Positions 32,660-40,128 of a stretch of 64,000 bases of DNA are shown in pieces. A program made the translations under genes and the position numbers. Position 1 is the first letter of the stretch; the number at the start of each line of letters is the position of its first letter. The notes below the pieces were generated by a model. That model did no database searches. It was not told the origin of the DNA and was given only the letters and a program-made list of their open reading frames with translations. The DNA comes from an uncultured Lachnospiraceae bacterium (GTDB lineage Bacteria; Bacillota; Clostridia; Lachnospirales; Lachnospiraceae): contig URMK01000015.1 in NCBI GenBank assembly GCA_900548905.1, positions 1 to 64,000 of the forward strand, written 5' to 3'.

Positions 32660-33034
32660 ATGGAATTGGAAAATTACAATCCGGAAAAAAAGCAGAGAAT
32701 TGTCCAGGAGCTTGTGCCCGGTAAACAGATTACACTGGCCCATATAATTGCCAGCCCCGACAGGGAACTGTATGAGAAGCTGGGACTGGATCCGAGGGTG
32801 GAGCTGAACCGGGCGGCTATCGGAATCATGACCGTAACTCCTGCAGAAACAGCGATTATCATGGCTGATATCGCCATCAAGTCCGCCGGCGTGTCGCTGG
32901 GATTTGTGGACCGCTTCAGCGGCTCCTTGATTGTGACGGGCACGGTATCCCAAGTGGAAGCCTCAGCGCTGGCGATCCTGGAATATACGGCGGGTAAACT
33001 GGGGTATGAAGTCTGCGGCATAACAAGAACATGA
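32660..33034 (+). CDS. EutS/PduU-type microcompartment shell protein
   Basis: A 124-residue single-domain BMC protein with the N-terminal segment KQRIVQELVPGKQITLAHII that forms the beta-barrel cap of EutS/PduU, followed by the permuted BMC domain (AAIGIMTVTPAETAIIMADI, SLIVTGTVSQVEASALAIL). Such hexamers are minor shell tiles with a closed pore. The gene overlaps the eutP-like gene by 4 bp (ATGA), so they are translationally coupled. Confidence 0.92.
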   Translation: MELENYNPEKKQRIVQELVPGKQITLAHIIASPDRELYEKLGLDPRVELNRAAIGIMTVTPAETAIIMADIAIKSAGVSLGFVDRFSGSLIVTGTVSQVEASALAILEYTAGKLGYEVCGITRT

Positions 33035-33519
33035 AAAAGATAATTCTTATCGGCAGGAGCGGTGCGGGGAAAACGACCCTGACACAGGCGCTGAAGGGGG
33101 AAGAAATCAAATATCACAAAACCCAGTATGTGAATTACTTTGAGTGCATTATAGATACCCCGGGGGAATATGCCCAGACTCATGAACTGGGATATGCCCT
33201 GGCCCTGTATTCCTATGAAGCGGATGTGGTGGGACTTCTTCTTTCCGCTACGGAGCCTTATTCTTTGTATCCGCCCAATATTACCTGTATGGTGAACCGG
33301 GAAGTGGTGGGGATAGTCACCCAGATCAATGCGCCGAAAGCGGATCCGGAACGCGCTGCCGGATGGCTCCGGCTTTCCGGCTGTAAAAAGATTTTTTTCG
33401 TGGATTCGGCAGAAGGGACAGGCGTTTCGGACATCCTCGCTTATCTGAGGGAAGAAGAGCCGGAAGGAAAAGCGGCAAACAACAAAAATAACAATTATAA
33501 AAACGATAAAAACAAATAA
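33031..33519 (+). CDS. EutP/PduV-like GTPase
   Basis: A 162-residue Ras-like P-loop protein: G1 GRSGAGKTTL (residues 8-17), switch region and G3 DTPGEY, as in EutP/PduV. PduV is known to bind the shell (through PduU in Salmonella) and affects compartment movement; pairing here with a PduU/EutS-like gene repeats that association. The C-terminal tail (NNKNNNYKNDKNK) is Asn/Lys-rich because its DNA doubles as an A-rich regulatory stretch upstream of the next promoter. Confidence 0.9.
   Translation: MKKIILIGRSGAGKTTLTQALKGEEIKYHKTQYVNYFECIIDTPGEYAQTHELGYALALYSYEADVVGLLLSATEPYSLYPPNITCMVNREVVGIVTQINAPKADPERAAGWLRLSGCKKIFFVDSAEGTGVSDILAYLREEEPEGKAANNKNNNYKNDKNK
33477..33495. promoter_or_regulatory. 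Candidate operator, copy 2 of a shared 19-mer
   Basis: AAACAACAAAAATAACAAT, one mismatch to 29057-29075, placed 41 bp upstream of the -35 of the second promoter and inside the 3' end of the eutP-like gene. Confidence 0.5.
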
Positions 33520-33523
33520 AAAC

Positions 33524-33565
33524 CACATGAGAAATGTTGACATGTGTTGTATTTAGGACTATAAT
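33524..33565 (+). promoter_or_regulatory. Promoter of the main microcompartment operon with overlapping palindrome
   Basis: TTGACA (33537-33542), 17-bp spacer, TATAAT (33560-33565). An inverted repeat CACATG (33524-33529) / CATGTG (33541-33546) overlaps the -35 and is a candidate repressor site. It starts the aldolase-to-pduT operon. Confidence 0.85.
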
Positions 33566-33695
33566 GTACACGAGTCAACAAGAAAAACAGTCAGAAAGAG
33601 TATAAAGAGTATCCGTTCAGATTACCATAAAGAATCTGCACAAGGATGCGAACATATTTTTTACGCCGCGGGAAGACGGCAGAATGGAGGAAACA

Positions 33696-34499
33696 ATGCA
33701 GAACGAGTATGAACTTAAGAAATTGATGTGCGACATCGGAAAGAGAATCTATGACCGTAATATGGTGGCGGCCAATGACGGCAACATTTCCGTTAAACTC
33801 AATGACAATGAATTCCTTTGCACCCCTACCGGTGTTTCCAAAGGTTTTATGACACCAGATTTTATCTGCAAGGTAGATGGAAAGGGAAATGTAATCCAGG
33901 CAAACAAGGGCTTCCGTCCTTCCTCTGAGATTAAAATGCACATGCGTGTATATCAGAAACGTCCTGATGTGGGAGCGGTGGTACATGCCCATCCTACCTT
34001 TGCAACCTCTTTTGCTATTGCCGGCATCCCGCTGACACAGCCTATCATGCCGGAAGCGGTTATCGCTCTGGGATGTGTTCCCATCGCTGAGTACGGCACC
34101 CCTTCCACCATGGAGATTCCCGATAATGTGGAAAAATACCTTCCTTACTACGATGCGGTTCTGCTGGAAAGCCACGGCGCCCTTACCTGGAGCACCGACC
34201 TGACAGCCGCTTATATGAAGATGGAATCCGTTGAATTCTATGCAGAACTTCTGTACAAGTCCAGAATGCTGGGCGGACCGAAGGAATTCGATCAGGCAAC
34301 GATTGAGAAGCTGTATGAAATCAGAAGAAAAATGGGCCTGCCCGGAAAGCATCCCGCGGACCTCTGCCAGAATAAGGGGAAGAAAAACTGCCATAACTGC
34401 GGAAACGGCTGCGGTTCCGTATCCTCACCCGCTTCCAAAGAGGTAAGCGAAGATATGGTTGCTGAAATCGTTAAAAAGGTCATGGAGCAGATAAAATAA
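33696..34499 (+). CDS. Class II aldolase (fuculose-/rhamnulose-phosphate type) with C-terminal encapsulation peptide
   Basis: A 267-residue zinc aldolase. Family motifs: NDGNISVKL (phosphate loop), the zinc His pair in VVHAHPTFA, and the late zinc His in LESHGALTW. It should cleave L-fuculose-1-phosphate or L-rhamnulose-1-phosphate to DHAP and L-lactaldehyde; linkage to rhaB/rhaA favours rhamnulose-1-phosphate. After the catalytic domain comes a Cys-rich linker (Cys224, 232, 235, 239) and then an amphipathic C-terminal helix (SEDMVAEIVKKVMEQIK) typical of compartment-targeting peptides. The ATG at 33696 is preceded by GGAGG at 6 bp; the upstream ATG at 33684 overlaps that site. Confidence 0.9.
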   Translation: MQNEYELKKLMCDIGKRIYDRNMVAANDGNISVKLNDNEFLCTPTGVSKGFMTPDFICKVDGKGNVIQANKGFRPSSEIKMHMRVYQKRPDVGAVVHAHPTFATSFAIAGIPLTQPIMPEAVIALGCVPIAEYGTPSTMEIPDNVEKYLPYYDAVLLESHGALTWSTDLTAAYMKMESVEFYAELLYKSRMLGGPKEFDQATIEKLYEIRRKMGLPGKHPADLCQNKGKKNCHNCGNGCGSVSSPASKEVSEDMVAEIVKKVMEQIK

Positions 34500-35032
34500 T
34501 GAACGAAGAGCTGATTGCAAGAACTGTCCGCAGAGTCCTGCAGGAGACGGGCCATATGGAAGCTTCCGCATCCATGGAAGCGTCCGCATCCGGGAATGCC
34601 GGTGCGGCTGTAACATGCATGTCTCTTAAGCTGGCGGAAGCGTTGGCTGCTAAAGTGGAGGAAAAGGCAAAGGAATGGGGAATGCGGGTAGTTACCGCCC
34701 TCGCAGATGAAGCCGGACATCCGAAGCTGGTGCGCAGCATGGACGGCGCTTACATAGGAAGTCTGGATGTGGCGGTGAATAAGGCCTATACCTGTGTGGC
34801 CTTTCAAATGTCCACGGCCGTTCTGGGGGAACTCGCCCGGCCGGGAGCATCGCTGTACGGCATCCAGTATACCAACGGCGGCAGGATTGTGATTTTCGGC
34901 GGCGGGGAACCGCTTATCCATGACGGAAAAATAATAGGAGCTCTGGGTGTCAGCGGCGGAACCGCCGAGCAGGACACCGCCCTTGCGGCTTACGGAGCGT
35001 CCTTGTTGAAGGAGGTAATCTCGTGCCTGTAA
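34499..35032 (+). CDS. GlcG/HbpS-like (PduO C-terminal family) protein with encapsulation peptide
   Basis: A 177-residue protein. Residues 1-17 (NEELIARTVRRVLQETG) form an amphipathic targeting helix, followed by a flexible Ala/Ser/Met linker (MEASASMEASAS) and a GlcG/HbpS fold (MSLKLAEALAAKVEEKAKEW, GALGVSGGTAEQD). The domain is found at the C-terminus of PduO and in heme- or cofactor-binding HbpS proteins; its role in glycyl radical compartments is not established. The start ATG shares one base with the aldolase stop codon. Confidence 0.85.
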   Translation: MNEELIARTVRRVLQETGHMEASASMEASASGNAGAAVTCMSLKLAEALAAKVEEKAKEWGMRVVTALADEAGHPKLVRSMDGAYIGSLDVAVNKAYTCVAFQMSTAVLGELARPGASLYGIQYTNGGRIVIFGGGEPLIHDGKIIGALGVSGGTAEQDTALAAYGASLLKEVISCL

Positions 35033-36414
35033 GTGAGAGCATGGTACAGGATATTGTAAAGGAAGTGGTTGCCAGAATGCAGCTTTCCGGTAATGCCGGG
35101 GCAGCGCAGCACGGCGTGTTCACAGATATGAACCAGGCCATTGAAGCGGCGAAGGAAGCGGAAACGAAGGTTCGCCACATGACCATGGACCAGCGTGAAC
35201 AGATCGTTTCCAATATCCGCAGAAAGACCCGCGAGAATGCGGAAATTCTTGCCCGTATGGGTGTGGAAGAAACCGGTATGGGTAACGTGGGCGACAAGAT
35301 TTTAAAGCATCATCTCCTGGCGGACAAAACGCCCGGAACGGAAGACATTACAACGACTGCCTGGTCGGGAGACAGAGGGCTTACCCTGATTGAAATGGGG
35401 CCTTTCGGTGTCATCGGCGCCATCACTCCCTGCACCAATCCCAGTGAAACCGTCCTGTGCAACTGCATGGGTATGATAGCCGCAGGAAATACGGTGGTAT
35501 TCAACCCCCACCCCCAGGCCATCAAAACCTCTATATTCGCCATTAATATGGTGAATGAAGCCTCGATAGAGGCGGGCGGGCCGGACAATGTGGCCTGTAC
35601 GGTCAGCAGGCCCACACTGGAAACCAGCAATATTATGATGAAGCATAAGGATATTCCGCTGATTGCCGCAACAGGAGGGCCGGGTGTGGTTACCGCCGTC
35701 CTTTCCTCCGGAAAAAGGGGAATCGGCGCCGGAGCGGGAAATCCTCCCGCATTGGTGGATGAGACTGCAGATGTGAGAAAAGCGGCGGCAGACATTGTAA
35801 ACGGCTGTACCTTTGATAATAATCTTCCCTGTATTGCCGAGAAGGAAATCGTTGCTGTGGACAGTGTGGCCGATGAACTGATGGATTACATGATCAGCGA
35901 GCAGGGCTGTTACCTGATTTCCAAAGAGGAACAGGAGAAGCTCACCGCCACGGTGTTAACCCCTAAGGGACTGAACCGGAAATGTGTGGGAAGGGACGCG
36001 AGGACACTTCTTTCCATGATCGGCATTCAGGCACAGGAAAATATCCGGTGTATTGTATTTGAAGGGGAAAAAGAACACCCGCTGATTGCGGAAGAACTGA
36101 TGATGCCTATTCTGGGGCTGGTAAGGGCAAAGGATTTTGACGATGCAGTGGAAAAGGCCGTCTGGCTGGAGCACGGCAACCGGCATTCCGCCCATATCCA
36201 TTCCAAGAATGTGGATAATATCACCAAGTATGCCAGGGCAATTGACACGGCTATCCTGGTTAAGAACGCACCTTCCTATGCGGCTTTGGGCTTCGGGGGA
36301 GAAGGCTTCTGTACCTTCACCATTGCCAGCAGGACCGGTGAAGGCCTGACAAGCGCAAGCACCTTCACCAAGAGAAGAAGATGCGTTATGTCGGACAGTC
36401 TTTGCATCCGTTAA
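35023..36414 (+). CDS. pduP: CoA-acylating propionaldehyde dehydrogenase with N-terminal encapsulation peptide
   Basis: A 463-residue aldehyde dehydrogenase of the PduP/EutE type. It begins with a targeting helix (SESMVQDIVKEVVARMQ), then the NAD+ and CoA domains (ITPCTNPSETVLCN, GGPGVVTAVLSSGK). The catalytic Cys270 lies in TFDNNLPCIAEKE. It oxidises propanal to propionyl-CoA with NAD+, the first half of the energy-yielding branch. GTG start at 35023, with GGAGG 7 bp upstream, overlapping the previous gene by 10 bp. Confidence 0.93.
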   Translation: MPVSESMVQDIVKEVVARMQLSGNAGAAQHGVFTDMNQAIEAAKEAETKVRHMTMDQREQIVSNIRRKTRENAEILARMGVEETGMGNVGDKILKHHLLADKTPGTEDITTTAWSGDRGLTLIEMGPFGVIGAITPCTNPSETVLCNCMGMIAAGNTVVFNPHPQAIKTSIFAINMVNEASIEAGGPDNVACTVSRPTLETSNIMMKHKDIPLIAATGGPGVVTAVLSSGKRGIGAGAGNPPALVDETADVRKAAADIVNGCTFDNNLPCIAEKEIVAVDSVADELMDYMISEQGCYLISKEEQEKLTATVLTPKGLNRKCVGRDARTLLSMIGIQAQENIRCIVFEGEKEHPLIAEELMMPILGLVRAKDFDDAVEKAVWLEHGNRHSAHIHSKNVDNITKYARAIDTAILVKNAPSYAALGFGGEGFCTFTIASRTGEGLTSASTFTKRRRCVMSDSLCIR

Positions 36415-36480
36415 AGAGCAGAACGTGCAGGCATGCCGGAAAAGAGGCATGGACGGCGGAAGGCAGGAAAGGAAAAGAAA

Positions 36481-37692
36481 ATGGACGTTAATGCAACAAA
36501 TATAGAAGAGATTGTAAGACAGGTCCTAAACAGCATGGAAGGACATACCGGCACGGAAAAAAGCGTTTCTTCAAATGCGGCGGGAGAAATCCCCAAAACA
36601 GCCCGTGTTGCCATGCTTACCAGCCTGGAGCATTATGACATTAAGGAATTCCCTATCCCCGAGGTAGGGGATGACGATATCCTCGTTAAGGTGGAAGGCT
36701 GCGGTATCTGCGGAACCGACGCCCATGAATTTAAAAAAGATCCCTTCGGACTGATTCCCGTGGCTCTCGGCCATGAAGGAACCGGTGAAATCGTAAAGAT
36801 GGGAAAGAATGTAAAGAAAGACAGCGCGGGAAATGAATTAAAAATCGGGGATAAGGTAGTTACCTGTATGATTTTTAAAGATAACCCGGATATTACCATG
36901 TTCGACCTGAATAAACAGAACGTGGGGGGCGCGGATGTTTACGGCCTGCTTCCTGATGACGATATCCATCTTAACGGCTGGTTTTCCGATTATCTTTTTA
37001 TCCGCGGAGGCTCTACCGTATTTAAGGTAAGCGATCTGGATTTGTATTCCAGAATCCTGATTGAGCCCTGCGCCGTATTGATTCATGCGGTGGAAAGAGC
37101 CAAGACCACAGGAATCCTCCGCTTTAACAGCAGGGTGGTGGTACAGGGCTGCGGTCCTATCGGGCTGATCTGTATTGCGATTCTGCGCACGATGGGAATC
37201 AACCATATCGTTGCCGTGGACGGGGAAGAAAAACGTCTGGAATTTGCCAAAGAGATGGGCGCATCCGATACGGTGAACTTCAAGGATCACAAAGGGATTG
37301 AAGCCCTTGCAGGCGCTGTGGAAGCCAAGTTTGACGGGCATCTGGCAGATTTTGCATTCCAGTGCACCGGTTCTCCCTTCGCCCATGCAAACATTTACAA
37401 ATTTATCCGCAACGGCGGAGGCCTTTGTGAACTGGGATTCTTCATTAACGGCGGTGACGCCACCATCAATCCGCACTTTGATATCTGCTCCAAGGAAATC
37501 ACCATTGTGGGATCCTGGGTATATACCCTGAGGGATTATGCCACCACCTTTGAATTCTTAAAGAGCGCGAAGAAAGCAGGGATTCCTATTGAGAAGCTCA
37601 TTACCCATACTTTCCCGCTGGATGAAATCAATGAGGCGCACAAAACCAATCTGGCAATGAGCGGTTTGAAGATTGCAATCATCAATCAATAA
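36481..37692 (+). CDS. Microcompartment-targeted zinc alcohol dehydrogenase
   Basis: A 403-residue MDR dehydrogenase with an N-terminal targeting helix (ATNIEEIVRQVLNSME) and a linker before the catalytic domain (VEGCGICGTDAHEFKKD, LGHEGTGEIVKMG; Rossmann VVQGCGPIGLICIAI). The structural four-Cys lobe of typical zinc ADHs is not evident; instead there is an insert (TCMIFKDNPDITMFDLNKQN). Inside the shell it would recycle NADH by reducing propanal to 1-propanol and might also reduce lactaldehyde to 1,2-propanediol. It replaces the iron-type PduQ of B12-dependent loci. The ATG at 36481 follows AGGAAAGG. Confidence 0.9.
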   Translation: MDVNATNIEEIVRQVLNSMEGHTGTEKSVSSNAAGEIPKTARVAMLTSLEHYDIKEFPIPEVGDDDILVKVEGCGICGTDAHEFKKDPFGLIPVALGHEGTGEIVKMGKNVKKDSAGNELKIGDKVVTCMIFKDNPDITMFDLNKQNVGGADVYGLLPDDDIHLNGWFSDYLFIRGGSTVFKVSDLDLYSRILIEPCAVLIHAVERAKTTGILRFNSRVVVQGCGPIGLICIAILRTMGINHIVAVDGEEKRLEFAKEMGASDTVNFKDHKGIEALAGAVEAKFDGHLADFAFQCTGSPFAHANIYKFIRNGGGLCELGFFINGGDATINPHFDICSKEITIVGSWVYTLRDYATTFEFLKSAKKAGIPIEKLITHTFPLDEINEAHKTNLAMSGLKIAIINQ

Positions 37693-37714
37693 GCAGCATT
37701 AGGAGGCGAAGCCC

Positions 37715-38029
37715 ATGGGAGAAGCCGTAGGAATTTTGGAAGTATTTGGTCTGGTATGTGCTTTTATGGCGGCGGATGCCGGATGTAAGGCAGGCAATGT
37801 GCGGCTGGAGCCTTTTGATAAAAATAAGCCGGCCAATGCAGACAGCCTTCCGGTCCCCCTGCTGGTGACCATCAAATTCAGAGGCAGTGTTTCCGACGTG
37901 GAAGCTGCCATGGAAGCGGGAGAGCGGGTGGCAAAAAGCCTTACCGGAGTCGTGCAGAAACATATCATTCCCAGGCCCACGGAGGATACGGAAAAAATGT
38001 TGAAGCTCTGCGCATTTGACAAGTCATAA
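37715..38029 (+). CDS. BMC-H shell protein
   Basis: A 104-residue single BMC domain (AVGILEVFGLVCAFMAADAG, GSVSDVEAAMEAGERVAKSL, HIIPRPTED). It is the most divergent of the four hexamer proteins: the pore loop region is replaced by a longer charged segment (LEPFDKNKPANADSLP), so its pore should differ from the PduA-like paralogues. GGAGG lies 8 bp before the ATG. Confidence 0.92.
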   Translation: MGEAVGILEVFGLVCAFMAADAGCKAGNVRLEPFDKNKPANADSLPVPLLVTIKFRGSVSDVEAAMEAGERVAKSLTGVVQKHIIPRPTEDTEKMLKLCAFDKS

Positions 38030-38079
38030 ACTTATTCAGTAAAATAAACATACAACGAAATTATGTGGAGGAAATTAAA

Positions 38080-38355
38080 ATGGCACAGGAAGCATTGGGA
38101 ATGGTAGAAACAAGAGGTCTTACCGCAGCAATTGAAGCGGCGGATGCAATGACAAAATCAGCAGAAGTAACGCTGGTGGGGACGGAAAAAATCGGTTCCG
38201 GTCTGGTAACGGTCATGGTCCGCGGCGATGTGGGAGCCGTTAAGGCTGCAGTAGAGAGCGGCACCGCAGCAGCGAGCAAGCTCGGCGAGCTGGTGGCAGC
38301 ACACGTAATTCCGAGGCCGCATTCGGATGTAGAGAAAATTCTGCCTTCTATCTGA
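38080..38355 (+). CDS. PduA/EutM-like BMC-H shell protein
   Basis: A 91-residue canonical hexamer protein (AQEALGMVETRGLTAAIEAA; pore loop EKIGSG; C-terminal HVIPRPHSDVEKILP). Probably a major facet protein. The ATG at 38080 has GGAGG 8 bp upstream; an ATG at 38065 precedes that site. It is almost identical in its core to the 39010 product, suggesting a recent duplication. A hairpin follows the gene. Confidence 0.94.
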   Translation: MAQEALGMVETRGLTAAIEAADAMTKSAEVTLVGTEKIGSGLVTVMVRGDVGAVKAAVESGTAAASKLGELVAAHVIPRPHSDVEKILPSI

Positions 38356-38364
38356 TAAGTCAAG

Positions 38365-38389
38365 TAACGGTTCGGACCTGTCTGAACCG
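38365..38389 (+). other. Intercistronic hairpin
   Basis: TAACGGTTCGGACCTGTCTGAACCG folds into a short stem (CGGTTCGGA/TCTGAACCG). No T tract of terminator length follows; it may stabilise the 3' end of the abundant shell mRNA. Similar hairpins occur at 19786, 39975 and 47141. Confidence 0.6.
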
Positions 38390-38413
38390 CTGCTATTTTA
38401 GGAGAAAACGTTC

Positions 38414-38773
38414 ATGGGGAAATCATATGGCCTGATAGAAATAACAGGGGTAGTAGCGGCAATGGATGCCCTTGACATTATGTGCAAAGCGGCGGAAGTC
38501 ACTCTGTCAACCTGGGAAAGAAAACTGGGCGGAAGGCTTGTAACCATTATTGTGGAAGGAGATGTGGCGGCTGTAACGGCTGCGGTGGAAGCCGCGGCAG
38601 CACAGGCGATTAAGCCGCTGGCAGCTTCCGGGGTGATAGCCAACCCCCATGAAGAGATTGTCAGATTGGTGAAGCAAAGTTCAAGCCGTTTTATGGCCGC
38701 TTCCAAAGAAGCCGGGGAGGAGAATCCGGCAGAGGGAATTCTTTCTGAGGAAAGCTATCTTCAGGAGGTATAG
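38414..38773 (+). CDS. BMC-H shell protein with C-terminal extension
   Basis: A 119-residue protein: a BMC domain (SYGLIEITGVVAAMDALDIM, GDVAAVTAAVEAAA, GVIANPHEEIVRLV) followed by about 30 polar, acidic residues (KEAGEENPAEGILSEESYLQ). The pore loop WERKLGG is distinct from the GTEKIGSG of its neighbours. It may be a minor facet with a lumen- or cytosol-facing tail. GGAG precedes the ATG. Confidence 0.92.
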   Translation: MGKSYGLIEITGVVAAMDALDIMCKAAEVTLSTWERKLGGRLVTIIVEGDVAAVTAAVEAAAAQAIKPLAASGVIANPHEEIVRLVKQSSSRFMAASKEAGEENPAEGILSEESYLQEV

Positions 38774-38835
38774 GCACAGGGTGTTGTGCACCCGTCCGGC
38801 TGCCGTAGCAGCAGCTTGTACAATGAGGAGGGATC

Positions 38836-39288
38836 ATGGCAGACAATAATCATAAAGATAAGACAACACAGAACGAAGCCGGACAGAGTGCTGCCGCTTC
38901 AAAAAGCGGTGCTATCAAGACCGCACGCAAAACGACGTCCGCAACAGCACAGAAAGCCGAAAAGGCACAGGTAAAAGAAGAGCCAGTTGTTAAAAAGGAG
39001 GAAAAAAGAATGTCACAGGAAGCATTGGGAATGGTGGAAACAAGAGGTCTTGTTGCAGCAATTGAAGCAGCGGATGCTATGTGCAAGGCTGCAAATGTAG
39101 CTCTGGTAGGAACAGAGAAGATCGGTTCCGGCCTGGTAACCGTTATGGTACGCGGCGATGTGGGAGCCGTTAAATCCGCAGTGGAAGCAGGAGCCAGCAG
39201 CGCAGGAAGACTGGGCGAATTAGTGGCTACCCATGTAATCCCCAGACCTCACACAGACGTGGAAATGATTTTGCCCAAGGTTAAATAA
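38836..39288 (+). CDS. BMC-H shell protein with basic N-terminal extension and probable second start
   Basis: A 150-residue form begins at 38836 behind GAGGAGGG: 58 hydrophilic Lys/Ala/Thr/Gln-rich residues (for example SGAIKTARKTTSATAQKAEK) precede a PduA-like BMC domain. A second in-frame ATG at 39010 has its own ideal ribosome site AAGGAGG (38995-39001) with 8-bp spacing and would make a 92-residue canonical PduA-like protein (SQEALGMVETRGLVAAIEAA). The parallel with PduB/PduB', where an internal start yields long and short shell proteins and the extension binds the cargo core, is striking, though PduB is a trimer protein. Confidence 0.92.
   Translation: MADNNHKDKTTQNEAGQSAAASKSGAIKTARKTTSATAQKAEKAQVKEEPVVKKEEKRMSQEALGMVETRGLVAAIEAADAMCKAANVALVGTEKIGSGLVTVMVRGDVGAVKSAVEAGASSAGRLGELVATHVIPRPHTDVEMILPKVK
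38995..39012 (+). promoter_or_regulatory. Internal ribosome binding site and start codon
   Basis: AAGGAGG (38995-39001), 8 bp, ATG (39010-39012) in frame with the upstream start, inside the extended BMC-H gene. Confidence 0.75.
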
Positions 39289-39308
39289 TTCTGAGAATCT
39301 GAAGAAAA

Positions 39309-39962
39309 GTGGGTGTGGTTGTGGAAACGAATCAAATAGAAATGATTACCAGACTGGTAATGGAAGCCATGGATAAAGAACCCGCAGGAAACGGGTTTAT
39401 GGTTCCCGTAGGCGTATCCGCCAGACATATACATCTTACCCAGGAGCATGTGGAAATCCTGTTCGGACCGGGGTACCGGCTTACGAAAAAGAAGGATCTC
39501 ATGGGCGGGCAGTTCGCTGCCAACGAACAGGTTACCATAGTCGGCTTAAAGCTGCGGGCGATTGAAAACGTGAGGGTTTTAGGGCCGGTAAGGAAAGCCT
39601 CCCAGGTGGAGATTTCCGCTACGGATGCCATGAAGCTGGGAATTAAGGCCCCGGTTCGGGAATCGGGAGATGTGGCAGGAAGCGCGGCTATCGCTGTGGT
39701 AGGTCCCCAGGGAGCCGTTTATCTGAAAGAGGGCTGTATCGTGGCCATGAGACATATACATATGTCTCCCCGGGATGCACAGGCCGCAGGGGTAAAAGAC
39801 GGGGATTACGTTTCTGTGAAAGCAGAGAATGAGCGGGGAACTGTTTTTGACCATGTGAAAATCCGTGTAGATGACAGTTTTACGCTGGAAATGCATATTG
39901 ATACGGATGAGGCCAACGCAAGCAGAATCGCTACCGGAGACACCGTAAAAATTATCCGCTGA
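39309..39962 (+). CDS. pduL: PduL-type phosphotransacylase with N-terminal encapsulation peptide
   Basis: A 217-residue PduL protein. The N-terminus (QIEMITRLVMEAMDK) is an amphipathic targeting helix; then come the two barrel repeats with zinc-binding His clusters, VSARHIHLTQEH (about 37-48) and AMRHIHMSPRD (about 147-157). It converts propionyl-CoA plus phosphate to propionyl-phosphate and regenerates CoA inside the shell. No propionate kinase lies in the window. GTG start: 39309, 39315 and 39321 are all possible because the upstream ribosome site (GAAGAAAAG) is weak. Confidence 0.93.
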   Translation: MGVVVETNQIEMITRLVMEAMDKEPAGNGFMVPVGVSARHIHLTQEHVEILFGPGYRLTKKKDLMGGQFAANEQVTIVGLKLRAIENVRVLGPVRKASQVEISATDAMKLGIKAPVRESGDVAGSAAIAVVGPQGAVYLKEGCIVAMRHIHMSPRDAQAAGVKDGDYVSVKAENERGTVFDHVKIRVDDSFTLEMHIDTDEANASRIATGDTVKIIR

Positions 39963-39969
39963 TGGAAGT

Positions 39970-40007
39970 GTATATAACGGCCCGGACCTGTCCGGATTGT
40001 TATATAC
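39970..40007 (+). other. Intercistronic hairpin
   Basis: GTATATAAC (39970-39978) pairs with GTTATATAC (39999-40007); inner CCGGAC/GTCCGG extends the stem. No T tract. Confidence 0.65.
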
Positions 40008-40013
40008 TCCGTT

Positions 40014-40059
40014 CTCCCGGTATTCTTGTTCTTTCAGGTCTGAATACCGGGAGATTTTT
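40014..40059 (+). terminator. Terminator-like hairpin within the microcompartment operon
   Basis: CTCCCGGTATTC (40014-40025) pairs perfectly with GAATACCGGGAG (40042-40053), followed by ATTTTTG. Placed between pduL and the pentamer gene, it probably gives partial read-through so that vertex and redox proteins are made in smaller amounts than facet proteins. Confidence 0.75.
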
Positions 40060-40128
40060 GTAATACAGGCTAAACTACTAATCAAAGCAGTATCGCAGGT
40101 AAACCCGCGATATGCAGGGGGTATAAAT

